64,000 nt of DNA from assembly GCA_910580045.1 (NCBI GenBank), contig CAJTXF010000001.1, forward strand, positions 17,592 to 81,591. The letters are read 5' to 3'. Made by a program: the position numbers and the translations under genes. Source of the stretch: an uncultured Eubacteriales bacterium. Its GTDB lineage: Bacteria > Bacillota > Clostridia > Oscillospirales > Acutalibacteraceae. Below, one piece after another: positions 7,106-16,396 of this stretch (its first letter is position 1; each line of letters starts with the position of its first letter). The notes under the pieces were generated by a model. The model was not told where the DNA came from. It searched no databases and saw only the letters and a list, made by a program, of their open reading frames with translations.

Positions 7106-8647
7106 ATGAAACTTTTCACCCGTATGGAAATGATAGCCCTGGAATCCGCCGCCCCTGCCGCGGGCGCCAGCATGGAGGCCCTGATGGACGGGGCCGGGCT
7201 GGCTCTGGCCAAAATTGCCCGGGCGAGAATCGCCCAAGATTGCTTTCTGCCCGCCCACGGCAGGCGGGTGGTGCTTCTCTGCGGCAAAGGCAACAACGGG
7301 GGCGACGGCTTTGTGTGCGCCGCCCGGCTCACCCAGTGGGGCTTCCCCTGTACCATTATCCTCCTCCACGGCAGGCCCCAGACCGGCCTTGCGGCCCGGG
7401 CCTTTGAGGGGCTCCCTGCTGGGCTCCCGGTGCTGGAAGCCGCCCAGCCCCAGGCAGCGGAGGTCCTGGCCCAGGCTGGGCTGGTGATTGACTGCGTGTA
7501 TGGGTTCAGCTTCCACGGCCAGCTGGATTCGCTGTCCGCCGGAGTCTTCCGGCTGGCCAACGCCCTTGCCTGCCCCCGGCTCTCTGCTGATTTGCCCAGC
7601 GGTGTGGAGTGCGACACTGCCCAGGTGAGCCCCGGGGCCTTCCGGGCCCACCTGACAGTGGCTTTCACTGGGGAGAAGCTGGCCCACCGCTGCTATCCCG
7701 CCATGGAGTACTGCGGTGAGACTGTGCTCTGCCAGGTGGGGATTCCCCCACAGCTGCTGGCAGAGGCCTCTGCCAATGCCCGGCTGACTGGGCCGGATTT
7801 GGCCGCGCCCTTGCTGGCCCCGCCCCATACTCAGACCAACAAGGGGAACCAGGGGCGGCTTCTGCTGGTCTGCGGCAGCTATGGCATGGCCGGGGCCTGT
7901 ATTATGGCCGCCCGGGCTGCCCTGCGCTGCGGGGTAGGGCTGGTGCACATCGCGGCGGAGGAGCGGCTCTACCCTATTCTGGCAGGGGCTGTGCCGGAGG
8001 CCGTGTTCACGGTTTTTGAGCCCTCCGGCCCTCTGGAGAAGCTGGAGGAGGCCATTGGAAACGCTTTCGCGCTCTGCTCTGCCTGCGCGTTTGGATGCGG
8101 GCTGGGGGCCCTGGCTGATATCCTTTGCCCCATCCTCTTTGCCCACTGTGCCCGGCTGGGCGGAAAGCCCCTTCTTCTGGACGCGGATGCCCTCAACCAC
8201 TGTGCCCAATCCGGGGAAAAACCTCCCCAGACCGGGAAGCCGCTGGTGCTCACCCCTCACCCGGGAGAAGCTGCCCGGCTTTGCAAAACCTCCGTGAAAG
8301 ACATCCAGAGCCGCCGTATCAAAACAGCCCAGGCCCTGGCCAAAGCCTTTGGGGCAGATGTGCTGCTCAAGGGCGCGGGTACAGTGATTGCCTCGCCAAA
8401 GGGGCCTCTGGCCCTGAATGCCACAGGCAATTCAGGCATGGCCAAGGGGGGCAGCGGCGATGTGCTGACGGGAATCATCGGCAGCTTTCTGGCCCGGGGA
8501 GCAGAGGGGTTCCAGGCAGCCGCGGCAGGGGCCTGGCTCCACGGGGCAGCTGGCGATTTGTGCCGGGAGGAGCTCTCGGCCCGGGCCATGCTGCCCACGG
8601 ATGTCATTGAGGCCCTGCCCGTAATCATTAAGAAATTTGAAAGATAG
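7106..8647 (+). CDS. nnrD: Bifunctional NAD(P)H-hydrate epimerase / ADP-dependent dehydratase
   Basis: The 513-residue cytosolic protein repairs damaged NAD(P)H. The N-terminal YjeF_N domain (about 1-210) has the epimerase motif GKGNNGGDGFVCAARL and an Asp-rich pocket; the C-terminal ribokinase-like domain (about 230-510) has LTPHPGEAARLCKTS and the phosphate-binding loop MAKGGSGDVLTG, which uses ADP to dehydrate the hydrate. Fusion and length match the bacterial family. The ATG at 7106 is chosen because AAAGGAG lies 8 bases upstream; a longer frame would run back into the divergent riboswitch. It appears to be a single-gene unit. Confidence 0.93.
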   Translation: MKLFTRMEMIALESAAPAAGASMEALMDGAGLALAKIARARIAQDCFLPAHGRRVVLLCGKGNNGGDGFVCAARLTQWGFPCTIILLHGRPQTGLAARAFEGLPAGLPVLEAAQPQAAEVLAQAGLVIDCVYGFSFHGQLDSLSAGVFRLANALACPRLSADLPSGVECDTAQVSPGAFRAHLTVAFTGEKLAHRCYPAMEYCGETVLCQVGIPPQLLAEASANARLTGPDLAAPLLAPPHTQTNKGNQGRLLLVCGSYGMAGACIMAARAALRCGVGLVHIAAEERLYPILAGAVPEAVFTVFEPSGPLEKLEEAIGNAFALCSACAFGCGLGALADILCPILFAHCARLGGKPLLLDADALNHCAQSGEKPPQTGKPLVLTPHPGEAARLCKTSVKDIQSRRIKTAQALAKAFGADVLLKGAGTVIASPKGPLALNATGNSGMAKGGSGDVLTGIIGSFLARGAEGFQAAAAGAWLHGAAGDLCREELSARAMLPTDVIEALPVIIKKFER

Positions 8648-8653
8648 AGTTTC

Positions 8654-8682
8654 TTTACAATCAGTCCTTTTTCTGTTAAACT
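8654..8682 (+). promoter_or_regulatory. Sigma-A promoter for the duplicated CmpB-type gene
   Basis: TTTACA (8654-8659) and TAAACT (8677-8682) are 17 bases apart, immediately after the preceding stop codon. Confidence 0.6.
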
Positions 8683-8753
8683 GTTCTTCTAATGTACAGC
8701 TTACAGTTTTGTAAGACTGCGGAAAATCAAAGCGGTTGGAGGGTCCCTGTCTC

Positions 8754-10343
8754 ATGAACTTTCTCTATACCTACCTGTGGTGCTTTTTCATCTACGCCTT
8801 TTTGGGCTGGTGCGGTGAGGTGGCCTATGCTGGGGCCATTGAGCGGCGCTTTGTCAACCGGGGCTTTCTCAACGGCCCAGTCTGCCCTATTTATGGGGTA
8901 GGCGTGGCAGTGATTGCCTTTTTTATGCGTCCTTTCAGCAACAGCCTGGCAGCGCTGATTATTGGCTCTATGATTCTGGGCTCAGCGCTGGAATGGCTGG
9001 CCGGGTGGCTGCTGGAAAAAATCTTCCGCCAAAAGTGGTGGGATTACTCTGACGAGCCCCACAACCTAAACGGCTACATCTGCCTGAAATTCTCTGTGCT
9101 CTGGGGCTTTGCCGGGGCAGTGGTGGTGCGCTTTGTGGTGCCTGCCACTGCCCGGCTGACAGGTATGCTCCCCCGCGGCCTGGGCTGGGTGCTGCTGGCT
9201 GTGATGGGCGGGCTTCTGCTGGCGGATTTGTCTGTAACAGTGGTGTCCATCATTGGCCTGAACCGGAAGCTGAAGGTGCTGGACTATGTGTCCCAGCGGC
9301 TGAAAACCGGCTCAGACAGGCTGGGCGAGGAGCTGTTTGAGCACGCTGCCGCTGCCCAGGAGAAAGCCGCGGCCTGGCAGCAGGACGCGGTCCGGCTGCG
9401 GGAGAAGTATGAGCAGAGCCTGCGGGCCAACCTGCTCCACCGCCGCCTGCTGAAAGCCTTCCCGGACCTGCACTCTCTGCGCCATAACGAGCAGCTGGAG
9501 GAGCTGCGGCGCAGTATGGATTTGGTCCGCCGCCGCTCGAAAGACGCCATCCGCCGCCGGAACGAGGCTGCCACCGCTGCCTATGAGGAGCATCTGGCCC
9601 CGGGCCAGGAGAAGCCATTTGCCTATATGCTCTGCTATGAGAAGCTGTTCTGGATTTTCATGGCAGGCAATGTGGTGGGCTGGGCCCTGGAAACTATCTA
9701 TGCCCTGATTATGCCGCCCCATCAGTTTGAGCTGCGGGTGAGCCTGGTGGTCGGGCCCTTCATCTTGGTATACGGCTTCGGCGCGGTGGCCATCACCCTG
9801 TTTTTGCGGAAGATGTACAACCAGCGGGACGCGCTTATCTTTATTGCCAGCATGGTGCTGGGCGCCTCTTTTGAGTATCTGTGCAGTCTCTTCCAGCAGA
9901 TGGCCTTTGGCAGCGTTTCCTGGGAGTACAGCGGCACTGCCCTGAACGTGGGCGGCCGCACGAACCTGATGTATTCTGTGTTCTGGGGTGTGCTGGGGCT
10001 GGTGTGGGTCAAGGACTTGTATCCTGTGGTCTCCCGAAAGATTGAGAGTATCCCCAAAAAGCTGGGCCGGGGGCTGACTGTCTTCTTCACCCTGTTCATG
10101 GTCCTGGACATGGCAGTCTCAGCTGGAGCTGTGTACAGGCAGAATGAGCGGCTCAGCGGCGTACCGGCAGAAAATCCCGTACAGAGCTTTTTTGACGAAA
10201 CCTTCCCGGATGAAGTGCTTCAGGTGATTTATCCCCATATGCAGTTTGTGGGAAGGCCCGAGGCGCCCCAGAAGCTGTTGTCCGGTGAAGCGGAGCCCCT
10301 ATTGTACATAGGGCGGAGCGGCCACCTGCGGAAAATATTTTGA
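8754..10343 (+). CDS. Putative ABC-transporter type IV (CmpB-like) membrane protein with internal duplication
   Basis: The 529-residue protein contains two copies of the CmpB-type membrane module. Copy one (about 1-165) carries FFIYAFLGWCGEVAY, LNGPVCPIYG and ALEWLAGWLLEK; copy two (about 300-450) repeats the order with VVGWALETIY, VVGPFILVYGFG and SFEYLCSLFQ. A charged helical stretch, about 190-290, links them and may form a coiled coil. CmpB proteins are uncharacterised membrane proteins and no transport activity is established. The ATG at 8754 follows GGAGGG by 10 bases. The C-terminal tail after residue about 480 is predicted to be soluble. Confidence 0.75.
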   Translation: MNFLYTYLWCFFIYAFLGWCGEVAYAGAIERRFVNRGFLNGPVCPIYGVGVAVIAFFMRPFSNSLAALIIGSMILGSALEWLAGWLLEKIFRQKWWDYSDEPHNLNGYICLKFSVLWGFAGAVVVRFVVPATARLTGMLPRGLGWVLLAVMGGLLLADLSVTVVSIIGLNRKLKVLDYVSQRLKTGSDRLGEELFEHAAAAQEKAAAWQQDAVRLREKYEQSLRANLLHRRLLKAFPDLHSLRHNEQLEELRRSMDLVRRRSKDAIRRRNEAATAAYEEHLAPGQEKPFAYMLCYEKLFWIFMAGNVVGWALETIYALIMPPHQFELRVSLVVGPFILVYGFGAVAITLFLRKMYNQRDALIFIASMVLGASFEYLCSLFQQMAFGSVSWEYSGTALNVGGRTNLMYSVFWGVLGLVWVKDLYPVVSRKIESIPKKLGRGLTVFFTLFMVLDMAVSAGAVYRQNERLSGVPAENPVQSFFDETFPDEVLQVIYPHMQFVGRPEAPQKLLSGEAEPLLYIGRSGHLRKIF

Positions 10344-10475
10344 GGCAGGCGGAAGCTGTGCCCTTTCGCGGAAAATAGGCAGACGAGATGCGGGCAAGAC
10401 CTATTCCGCGGTTTCCAAAGCTGAATTCTCATAAACTGAGTATGGGAACAGGGCTTTACAAATCCAAATAGAGCA

Positions 10476-10506
10476 AGCCCTGGGCAGGATGCCCAGGGCT
10501 GTTTTT
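10476..10506 (+). terminator. Terminator of the CmpB-type gene
   Basis: AGCCCTGGGC pairs with GCCCAGGGCT around a 5-base loop, followed by GTTTTT. It may also end the converging debranching-enzyme transcript. Confidence 0.8.
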
Positions 10507-10513
10507 CTTCTGC

Positions 10514-12661
10514 TTATTTTCCTACAAACACCATCACAGACCTGGGGCCTATCCGGAAGCGGCTTCCCTCAAACACAGTGGCTCTCTGCTCCGCCTCCCA
10601 GGTGTTCACTGCCAGCTGCCAGTGCATGGACATGGGCAGGCTGGGCAAGGTCACTTCCAGCTCCTCCCAATAGGCATTCGAGGCCACATACACCACCTCT
10701 GAGCCCTCGTTCCGCTCATATCCGGCAAACATAACGCCCAGATACCGTTCATCGTCCCCAAAGGCTCCCTGGTGCCAGGGGTTCACCCCGTGGAAGCTGA
10801 TGTCCGGCATTCCCATGGTCCCGCCGCTCAAATCCGTGCGCAGGACACGGTGCGCCTTGCGGAAAGCAATCATGTACTGGAAGAACCGGAACATATCCCC
10901 ATACCGCTCCAGGCGCTCCCAGTCCAGCCAAGAGGTGATGTTGTCCTGACAATAGGCGTTGTTGTTGCCGAACTGGGTGTTGCAGAACTCGTCCCCAGCC
11001 AGGAACATGGGGATACCCCTGCTGCACATAAGCAGGGCAAAGGAGTTGCGAATCATCCGCATACGCAGCCGGTTCACCTCTGGGTCAGCGGTCTCGCCTT
11101 CGCAGCCGCAGTTCCAGCTGTAGTTGTTCCAGCAGCCGTCGGAATTGTCCCAGGCGTTTTGCTCATTGTGCTTGTCATTATAGGCAAACAAATCGTACAG
11201 GGTAAACCCATCGTGACAGGTAAGGAAGTTGACCGAGGCGTCCTTGCGGCCATGAGCATCATAGATGTCCCGGGAGCCCGCGATACGCTGGGCAGCTGTG
11301 TTGGCTGTGCCCGGGTCTCCCTTAATATAACAGCGCATGTCGTCCCGATACTTCCCGTTCCACTCCGCCCAGCGGTTCCAGCTGGGGAAGCTGCCCACCT
11401 GGTAGAGCCCGCCCGCGTCCCAGGCCTCGGCAATGAGCTTTACATTGCCCAAAATAGGGTCAAAGGCCAGGGATTGGAGCAGGGGTGGCTTCTCCATAGG
11501 AGAGCCGTCCTCATTGCGGCCCAGAATGGAGGCCAAATCAAACCGGAAGCCATCCACCCGGTAGGTGGTGACCCAGTAGCGCAGGCAGTCCAGAATCATC
11601 TGGTGGACAATGGGGTGGTTGCAGTTCAGGGTGTTGCCGCAGCCGCTGAAATTGTAATAGTACCCGTCCGGGGTCAGCAGGTAATAGATATTGTTGTCAA
11701 AGCCCTTGAAGGAGAAGAAGGGGCCCTGCTCATTGCCCTCAGCGGTGTGGTTGAAGACCACGTCCAGGTACACCTCAATGCCGTTTTCGTTTAACTCACG
11801 AATCAGCTTTTTTAGCTCGTTGCCCTCCCGGTTGTGCTCCGTGCTGGCGCTGTAGCTGGTGTTGGGGGCAAAAAAGCTGACCGTGCTGTAACCCCAATAG
11901 TTATAGAGCTTCTTCCCCTCATGCTCCCGGTAGTCCTGCATCTCGTCAAACTCAAAAATGGGCATCAGCTCTACTGCATTGACCCCCAGCGCCTTGAGGT
12001 AGGGAATCTTCTCCCGCAGGCCCTCAAAAGTGCCAGGGTGCTTTACGCCAGAGGAGGCGTCCATGGTGAAGCCCCGTACATGCAGCTCGTAAATCACCAG
12101 GTCCTCCACAGGAATCATGGGCTGACGGAAATTTCCCCAGTCAAAGTCATCCTTCACCACCCGGGCTTTATACTGCTGCATACCAGGCTGCTTTTCGCCC
12201 CACTCCCGCTGGCCGGTGACAGCCTTGGCGTAGGGGTCCAGCAGGTATTTGCTTCTGTCGAAAATCAGGCCCTTTTTGGGGTCATAGGGTCCGTCAACCC
12301 GATAAGCATACTCAAACTGGGCAATGTCCAGCTGGAAGACAATCATAGAGTATACATTGCCAATCTTGTATTGCTCCGGGAAGGGAATCTCCCCATAGGG
12401 CTCATCCTCTCCAGAGCGGAACAGCACCAGAGAAATGCTGGTCGCGCCGTTGGAGTGCACGGTAAAGTTCACTCCGCCGGGAATGGCCGTGGCGCCGTTA
12501 ATCTCGTAGAAGCCTGGCCGGATAGAGTAAGTGACCCCATTGCACTCATAAAAGTCCAGGGGAACCAGGTGGATATTCCTGGGCAGCTTCATACTGGCCA
12601 GGGTATCGGTTTTGTCCAGGGGGCGGGCGTCCAAAGAGCGGACGCGTCTATTCTCATCCAT
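10514..12661 (-). CDS. glgX: Glycogen debranching enzyme / isoamylase (GH13)
   Basis: The 715-residue enzyme hydrolyses alpha-1,6 branches in glycogen or limit dextrins. A CBM48-type module (about 30-150) precedes the (beta/alpha)8 catalytic domain. Visible GH13 regions are DVVFNHTAEG (region I), GFRFDLASIL (region II, nucleophile Asp), IAEAWDAGG (region III, acid Glu) and FLTCHDG (region IV). The ATG at 12661 is chosen because AAGGG lies 9 bases upstream; an ATG 9 bases earlier abuts that site. No glycogen synthase or phosphorylase gene is adjacent, so it is not in a glg operon. The GlgX/isoamylase choice is from overall pattern. Confidence 0.9.
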   Translation of the reverse strand: MDENRRVRSLDARPLDKTDTLASMKLPRNIHLVPLDFYECNGVTYSIRPGFYEINGATAIPGGVNFTVHSNGATSISLVLFRSGEDEPYGEIPFPEQYKIGNVYSMIVFQLDIAQFEYAYRVDGPYDPKKGLIFDRSKYLLDPYAKAVTGQREWGEKQPGMQQYKARVVKDDFDWGNFRQPMIPVEDLVIYELHVRGFTMDASSGVKHPGTFEGLREKIPYLKALGVNAVELMPIFEFDEMQDYREHEGKKLYNYWGYSTVSFFAPNTSYSASTEHNREGNELKKLIRELNENGIEVYLDVVFNHTAEGNEQGPFFSFKGFDNNIYYLLTPDGYYYNFSGCGNTLNCNHPIVHQMILDCLRYWVTTYRVDGFRFDLASILGRNEDGSPMEKPPLLQSLAFDPILGNVKLIAEAWDAGGLYQVGSFPSWNRWAEWNGKYRDDMRCYIKGDPGTANTAAQRIAGSRDIYDAHGRKDASVNFLTCHDGFTLYDLFAYNDKHNEQNAWDNSDGCWNNYSWNCGCEGETADPEVNRLRMRMIRNSFALLMCSRGIPMFLAGDEFCNTQFGNNNAYCQDNITSWLDWERLERYGDMFRFFQYMIAFRKAHRVLRTDLSGGTMGMPDISFHGVNPWHQGAFGDDERYLGVMFAGYERNEGSEVVYVASNAYWEELEVTLPSLPMSMHWQLAVNTWEAEQRATVFEGSRFRIGPRSVMVFVGK

Positions 12662-12748
12662 TTTTCTCATCCCTTCTCCGGGCTTCTCCAGCAAGGAGTC
12701 CCAAAACATAAAATGATATTCCTATCTGGAACATGAGTATTTTTCTTC

Positions 12749-12775
12749 AAAAAATGCCCCTTTGGGGGCATTTTC
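12749..12775 (-). terminator. Terminator at the 3' end of the flagellar operon
   Basis: AAAATGCCCC pairs perfectly with GGGGCATTTT around a 4-base loop, with T-runs on both sides. It follows the last gene of the fla/che operon, stop at 12813. Confidence 0.85.
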
Positions 12776-12812
12776 CTATCTATTCAAAGAATCTGTCAGC
12801 TTCAGCATGGCC

Positions 12813-14105
12813 TTACTGCTCTGCCTCAGCTTCTGTCTCCTCCTCTGCCTTAAGCGGCTTAGGGGCAGGCTCTTTAATCTGCTGCCAAGTGGCGTTCACA
12901 GATTCTGTACAGTTAAAATACACATTGGTCAGCACATGGGTGGGGATGGAGAGGGCCTGGGCATAGGCGGTAATCTCCGACCAATCCGCCTGCTCATAGC
13001 TGAGCACCAGGCTGAACAGCTGGCCGCAGCGGCCTTCCTTCTGGAGAAGCGCGGTCTTCACCTCGTCCGGCATGGGAACAGTGGAGAGTATCTCCTCCAA
13101 GGGCGCGTCAATCAGGTAATTCAGCGTGGAGAACATCCCCATCAGGTAAGCCTCCTGGCGGGAGATGGGCATATCCTTTAAGTAGGGCATCAGCTCGCTG
13201 CAGAAGTTCGCCCGCATAAAGCTGAGCTTGAGGAATTCCTCAGCAGACTCGTCAATCTCATTGTCCGTGTTGGTGCTGCTCAGCAGGTAAATCCACTGCT
13301 TGAGCTGGGCAATGCCCAAAGTCATAATGGCCTGCCGGATGGTGGTCACCCGGTGCTTGGTGGAGAAATACGCGGTGTTTGCAACCCGCAGAAGCCCGTA
13401 GCTCAAGGTTGCGTCCATGGAGATGATGTTCTCAATCTCCTCCATGTCCGGCTCCTCTTTCACCACAGCCACCATCAGGCGGAAGAAGTTGCTCTGCAGA
13501 TACCCGCTGGAATGAGCCTTTGTGGCCATCTGCTTTGCCACATAAGAACCCTCCAAAGCCTCTACACCCAAATCAATGGCCTGGTCATAGAGCTCTTTGC
13601 TGTCAATTTCTGTGGCAATGACCTTCTTGTTCATGCTTCTGGCCAGGTTGACAATATTTTTCACTGAGCTCTCGCTGGTGGTCTTGATATTCAGCTTAAT
13701 ATAGTCTATGAAGTCAATAAGGGACAAATACCGGGGAGCGAACTGAAACTCATTCACAGCAATCTGATACCCATCTCTGGCATACTGCTGCACAAAGCGC
13801 AGGGCCAGCGGGTGGATGACCACACTGTCATCAATCTGGATGACCAGCTTATCCTTCTCAAAAAGGTTGGGGGTCTTCTTCATCAGCAGGGTTGTGGTAA
13901 AGGTCATAAAGTGCACCGCGTCTTTCAGCGATTTATCCACATTCTGCATCAGGAAGCTGTAGATGGTATCTGCCACGGCAAATTCGTTCACAGAGTCATC
14001 ACTGTTGCCGTAGGCCTGGTTCTCACCACAATAGAGCAGCTCGTAAGCAGTAATCTGGTTTTTGCTGTTTTTAATGGGCTGCCGGACAATATACCGCTCT
14101 CTCAT
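12813..14105 (-). CDS. EAL/HDOD-domain signalling protein (YuxH-type)
   Basis: The 430-residue cytosolic protein has an N-terminal degenerate EAL-like region (about 1-190, beginning YIVRQPIKNSKNQITAYELL) and a C-terminal HDOD domain (about 195-400, with AYFSTKHRVTTIRQAIMTLG). The EAL signature is reduced to YELL and the usual catalytic Asp and Glu positions are not evident, so cyclic-di-GMP hydrolysis is unlikely. HDOD proteins generally act as regulatory scaffolds. It is the last gene of the flagellar/chemotaxis operon, 11 bases after cheV. AGGGAG precedes the ATG. Confidence 0.8.
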   Translation of the reverse strand: MRERYIVRQPIKNSKNQITAYELLYCGENQAYGNSDDSVNEFAVADTIYSFLMQNVDKSLKDAVHFMTFTTTLLMKKTPNLFEKDKLVIQIDDSVVIHPLALRFVQQYARDGYQIAVNEFQFAPRYLSLIDFIDYIKLNIKTTSESSVKNIVNLARSMNKKVIATEIDSKELYDQAIDLGVEALEGSYVAKQMATKAHSSGYLQSNFFRLMVAVVKEEPDMEEIENIISMDATLSYGLLRVANTAYFSTKHRVTTIRQAIMTLGIAQLKQWIYLLSSTNTDNEIDESAEEFLKLSFMRANFCSELMPYLKDMPISRQEAYLMGMFSTLNYLIDAPLEEILSTVPMPDEVKTALLQKEGRCGQLFSLVLSYEQADWSEITAYAQALSIPTHVLTNVYFNCTESVNATWQQIKEPAPKPLKAEEETEAEAEQ

Positions 14106-14116
14106 GTAAATCTCCC

Positions 14117-15073
14117 TTACTTCGCAGAGGTCTTCGCCGCTGCTTTAGCCTTCTCCGCCTCGCTCTTGCTCAGCAGGGCGTCCATCACGTTCACCAGCCG
14201 GCCAATCTCCGGCTTGCTCAGCTGCTCATTGGCGCCCAGCTCTTTGCCCTTGACCCGCATCTCTTCACTAATCAAAGACGAGAAGATGATAAGGGGGATA
14301 TGCTTCATGGCCGGGTCATCTTTCACCAGCTTGGTCAGCCGGTGGCCGTCCATCTGGGGCATCTCAATATCCGTGACAATCAGCGCCGCATTCTGCTCTA
14401 AGCTGTCCTCCTTCTTGCACTCAGCCAGGTAGTTCCACAGCTCATGTCCATTGGGGAACATCCGCAGGTTCACGTATCCAGCCTTGGTCAAGGACTCCTT
14501 AATCATATGGGACAGGAGGATGGAATCCTCTGCCACCAGAATGGGCATATTATTCCGCTCCCGGTGACCCAGCTCGTCAATCTCACTGATTTTGATGGAA
14601 GTCTCTGGGGCAATCTCTGCCACAATGCGCTCAAAGTCCAAAATGGTCACCAGTTCATCGCCGCACTGGGCAATACCTGTGGCAATGCCATCGTTTCCGC
14701 CGCTGACAGTGGTATCCGGCTTCTGAATATCCTTCCAGGAAATCAGGCTGAGTCCTTCCACTGTGTGAACCCGGAAGGCAACGGTCATCTTATTAAAGCC
14801 TGTGAGGATAAACATATCCTTCTGCTTGGGCTCATGGTCGGGACAATCCAAAAAGCGGGGCAGGTTGATGACCGTAATCACCTCGTCCCGGGGCTTGAAA
14901 ATACCCTCCACCGCCTCATGGGTATGGGGCATAAACTTGACCGGCTCTGAAATGGTAATCTGCCGCACTTTCGCCACGTTGATACCATACAGCACACCGC
15001 CGATGGTAAAGCGCAGAATCTGTATTTCATTGGTGCCGGATTCCAAAAGGATTTCGTCCTTCAAAATGGCCAT
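14117..15073 (-). CDS. cheV: Chemotaxis coupling protein CheV
   Basis: The 318-residue protein fuses a CheW-like coupling domain (about 15-165, with ILRFTIGGVLYGINVAKVRQ) to a receiver domain (about 175-300). The receiver retains the acidic pair in VAEDS, the phosphoacceptor Asp in VTDIEMPQMDG and the conserved Lys in LSKPE. CheV links receptors to CheA and adjusts adaptation when phosphorylated. cheA is not in this window. It follows cheD after a 195-base gap that can form a branched RNA structure. Confidence 0.93.
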   Translation of the reverse strand: MAILKDEILLESGTNEIQILRFTIGGVLYGINVAKVRQITISEPVKFMPHTHEAVEGIFKPRDEVITVINLPRFLDCPDHEPKQKDMFILTGFNKMTVAFRVHTVEGLSLISWKDIQKPDTTVSGGNDGIATGIAQCGDELVTILDFERIVAEIAPETSIKISEIDELGHRERNNMPILVAEDSILLSHMIKESLTKAGYVNLRMFPNGHELWNYLAECKKEDSLEQNAALIVTDIEMPQMDGHRLTKLVKDDPAMKHIPLIIFSSLISEEMRVKGKELGANEQLSKPEIGRLVNVMDALLSKSEAEKAKAAAKTSAK

Positions 15074-15268
15074 CTTTCCTGTCTCCTTTCCTGTTTCAGC
15101 TCATTGACCGCAGGGCCGCTGGAGACCCATATGCAGCAGGCACGCTTAAAATGGCGCCAACTGGCGGGAATAACCGCGGCGTTACCCGCGAAAGAAGCCT
15201 GCCTGGGGCAAACCTCTCACAGCTCATATTGTGTTATCTGTCAGGATATCTTCCCGAAATCCATCTGA
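15074..15268 (-). other. Structured non-coding gap between cheD and cheV
   Basis: This gap is unusually long for this operon. A 10-bp outer stem with one mismatch (15138-15147 with 15195-15204) encloses two smaller hairpins, one around CGGCG and one CGCC/GGCG. No promoter match was seen. It could be an RNA processing or translation-control element. Confidence 0.4.
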
Positions 15269-15757
15269 CTACAGCACGATGTCCGCTTTCCCATAGCTGC
15301 GGATAGTCGCCCTGCCCGTGGCAGGGTCAAAGGAGAGGGTACGGGCCACAGAGCCGCCCACGTCTTCCGCCACCAGCCGGATATTTTCGGCCCGCAGCAC
15401 TTTATGTACACTCTCAATATTCCTCTGCCCAATATTCCCCAGGCTTCCGTTGCCGGAGACAGCAAACATCTTCGCTCCGCCAGCCACCTTGGCCGAAATG
15501 CGGGCCCGCCTGGCCCCCTTGGCTTCCATCTGCCTGAGGGTTTCACGGATGCCGGTATCCGCGTACTTCATTGTATTCTTCCGGCCTGTCTCCATGTTCA
15601 AGGGCAGCATAATGTGAATCAGCGCCGCCAGCCGTATGTTGGGGTCATACAGACAGATACCGCAGCAGGAGCCCAACGCGTAAGTAATCAGCTCCTCGCC
15701 CTTTTGGGTCATTTTCATGTCAGCAATGCCTATTACAAGTTTTGAACCGCTAGCCAT
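15269..15757 (-). CDS. cheD: Chemoreceptor glutamine deamidase CheD
   Basis: The 162-residue enzyme deamidates glutamines on methyl-accepting chemotaxis proteins and stimulates CheC. Family signatures include ALGSCCGICLYDP (with the catalytic Cys), HIMLP (catalytic His) and KVAGGAKMF. Its start overlaps the end of cheC by 8 bases, consistent with translational coupling to its partner. Confidence 0.94.
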   Translation of the reverse strand: MASGSKLVIGIADMKMTQKGEELITYALGSCCGICLYDPNIRLAALIHIMLPLNMETGRKNTMKYADTGIRETLRQMEAKGARRARISAKVAGGAKMFAVSGNGSLGNIGQRNIESVHKVLRAENIRLVAEDVGGSVARTLSFDPATGRATIRSYGKADIVL

Positions 15758-16376
15758 CTTCTACGCCCAGCTTTCTCAAAAGGAAATTGAGTGACCGAAT
15801 ATCAGGGGAAAGAATCAGGCGGCAGGGAAGTTCTCTCCCGTCGCAGTGGAAATTGCCCCCAATGGTCATCAGATAATCGGACTGCCCGCCGTACTCTGCC
15901 ATGGGCACTGTCAAAATCGCGCCCTGCATATCCACTGTCAGGCTGGGCACGGTCAAGTCCACCTTCATGTCCGCCAATCCGGAGAGGGCATTGATAAAGG
16001 TGGATATCATAATATTGCCCACCTCCACCAAAGCGGACCTCTGCAGCTCGTCCAGCTCCCCGTAGTCCTCAATGGAGTGGGAGAGCATCCGGTCCAGAAT
16101 AACATTGATAAACTCCAGCGGCTGCACAGAAAGCATGATACCATTCATCTGCCCGCCAATATGCACCAGCACCCCAGCGGTAACAGGCTCTGGGCCGCCA
16201 ATCCATTCTATGGCCTCATTATAGCCCATAATGCGCACTTCCGGCAGGGTGATGCGAACCGGGCAGCCCAGCATCCCGGAAAGAGCCGTGGCCGCGTTGC
16301 CAGTGCCGATGCTTCCAATCTCCCGCAGGGTGTCTATTTCTAAACTGCTTAAATCCTGATAATTTTTGATAACCAT
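15750..16376 (-). CDS. cheC: CheY-P phosphatase CheC
   Basis: The 208-residue protein dephosphorylates CheY-P and is activated by CheD. Two phosphatase motifs with the E-x2-N spacing are visible: LREIGSIGTGNAATALS near residue 17 and LVEVGNIMISTFINALSG near residue 115. It overlaps cheD and follows flgG by about 20 bases. Confidence 0.93.
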   Translation of the reverse strand: MVIKNYQDLSSLEIDTLREIGSIGTGNAATALSGMLGCPVRITLPEVRIMGYNEAIEWIGGPEPVTAGVLVHIGGQMNGIMLSVQPLEFINVILDRMLSHSIEDYGELDELQRSALVEVGNIMISTFINALSGLADMKVDLTVPSLTVDMQGAILTVPMAEYGGQSDYLMTIGGNFHCDGRELPCRLILSPDIRSLNFLLRKLGVEDG

Positions 16377-16396
16377 CTCATACCCTCCACCAAACG

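Noticed and set aside
15195..15230. GGGCAAACC similar to the start of a cyclic-di-GMP (GEMM) riboswitch on the plus strand, near cheV
   Set aside because: It is on the strand opposite to the chemotaxis genes, and the other GEMM blocks (GCAAAGCC and the tetraloop receptor region) are absent.
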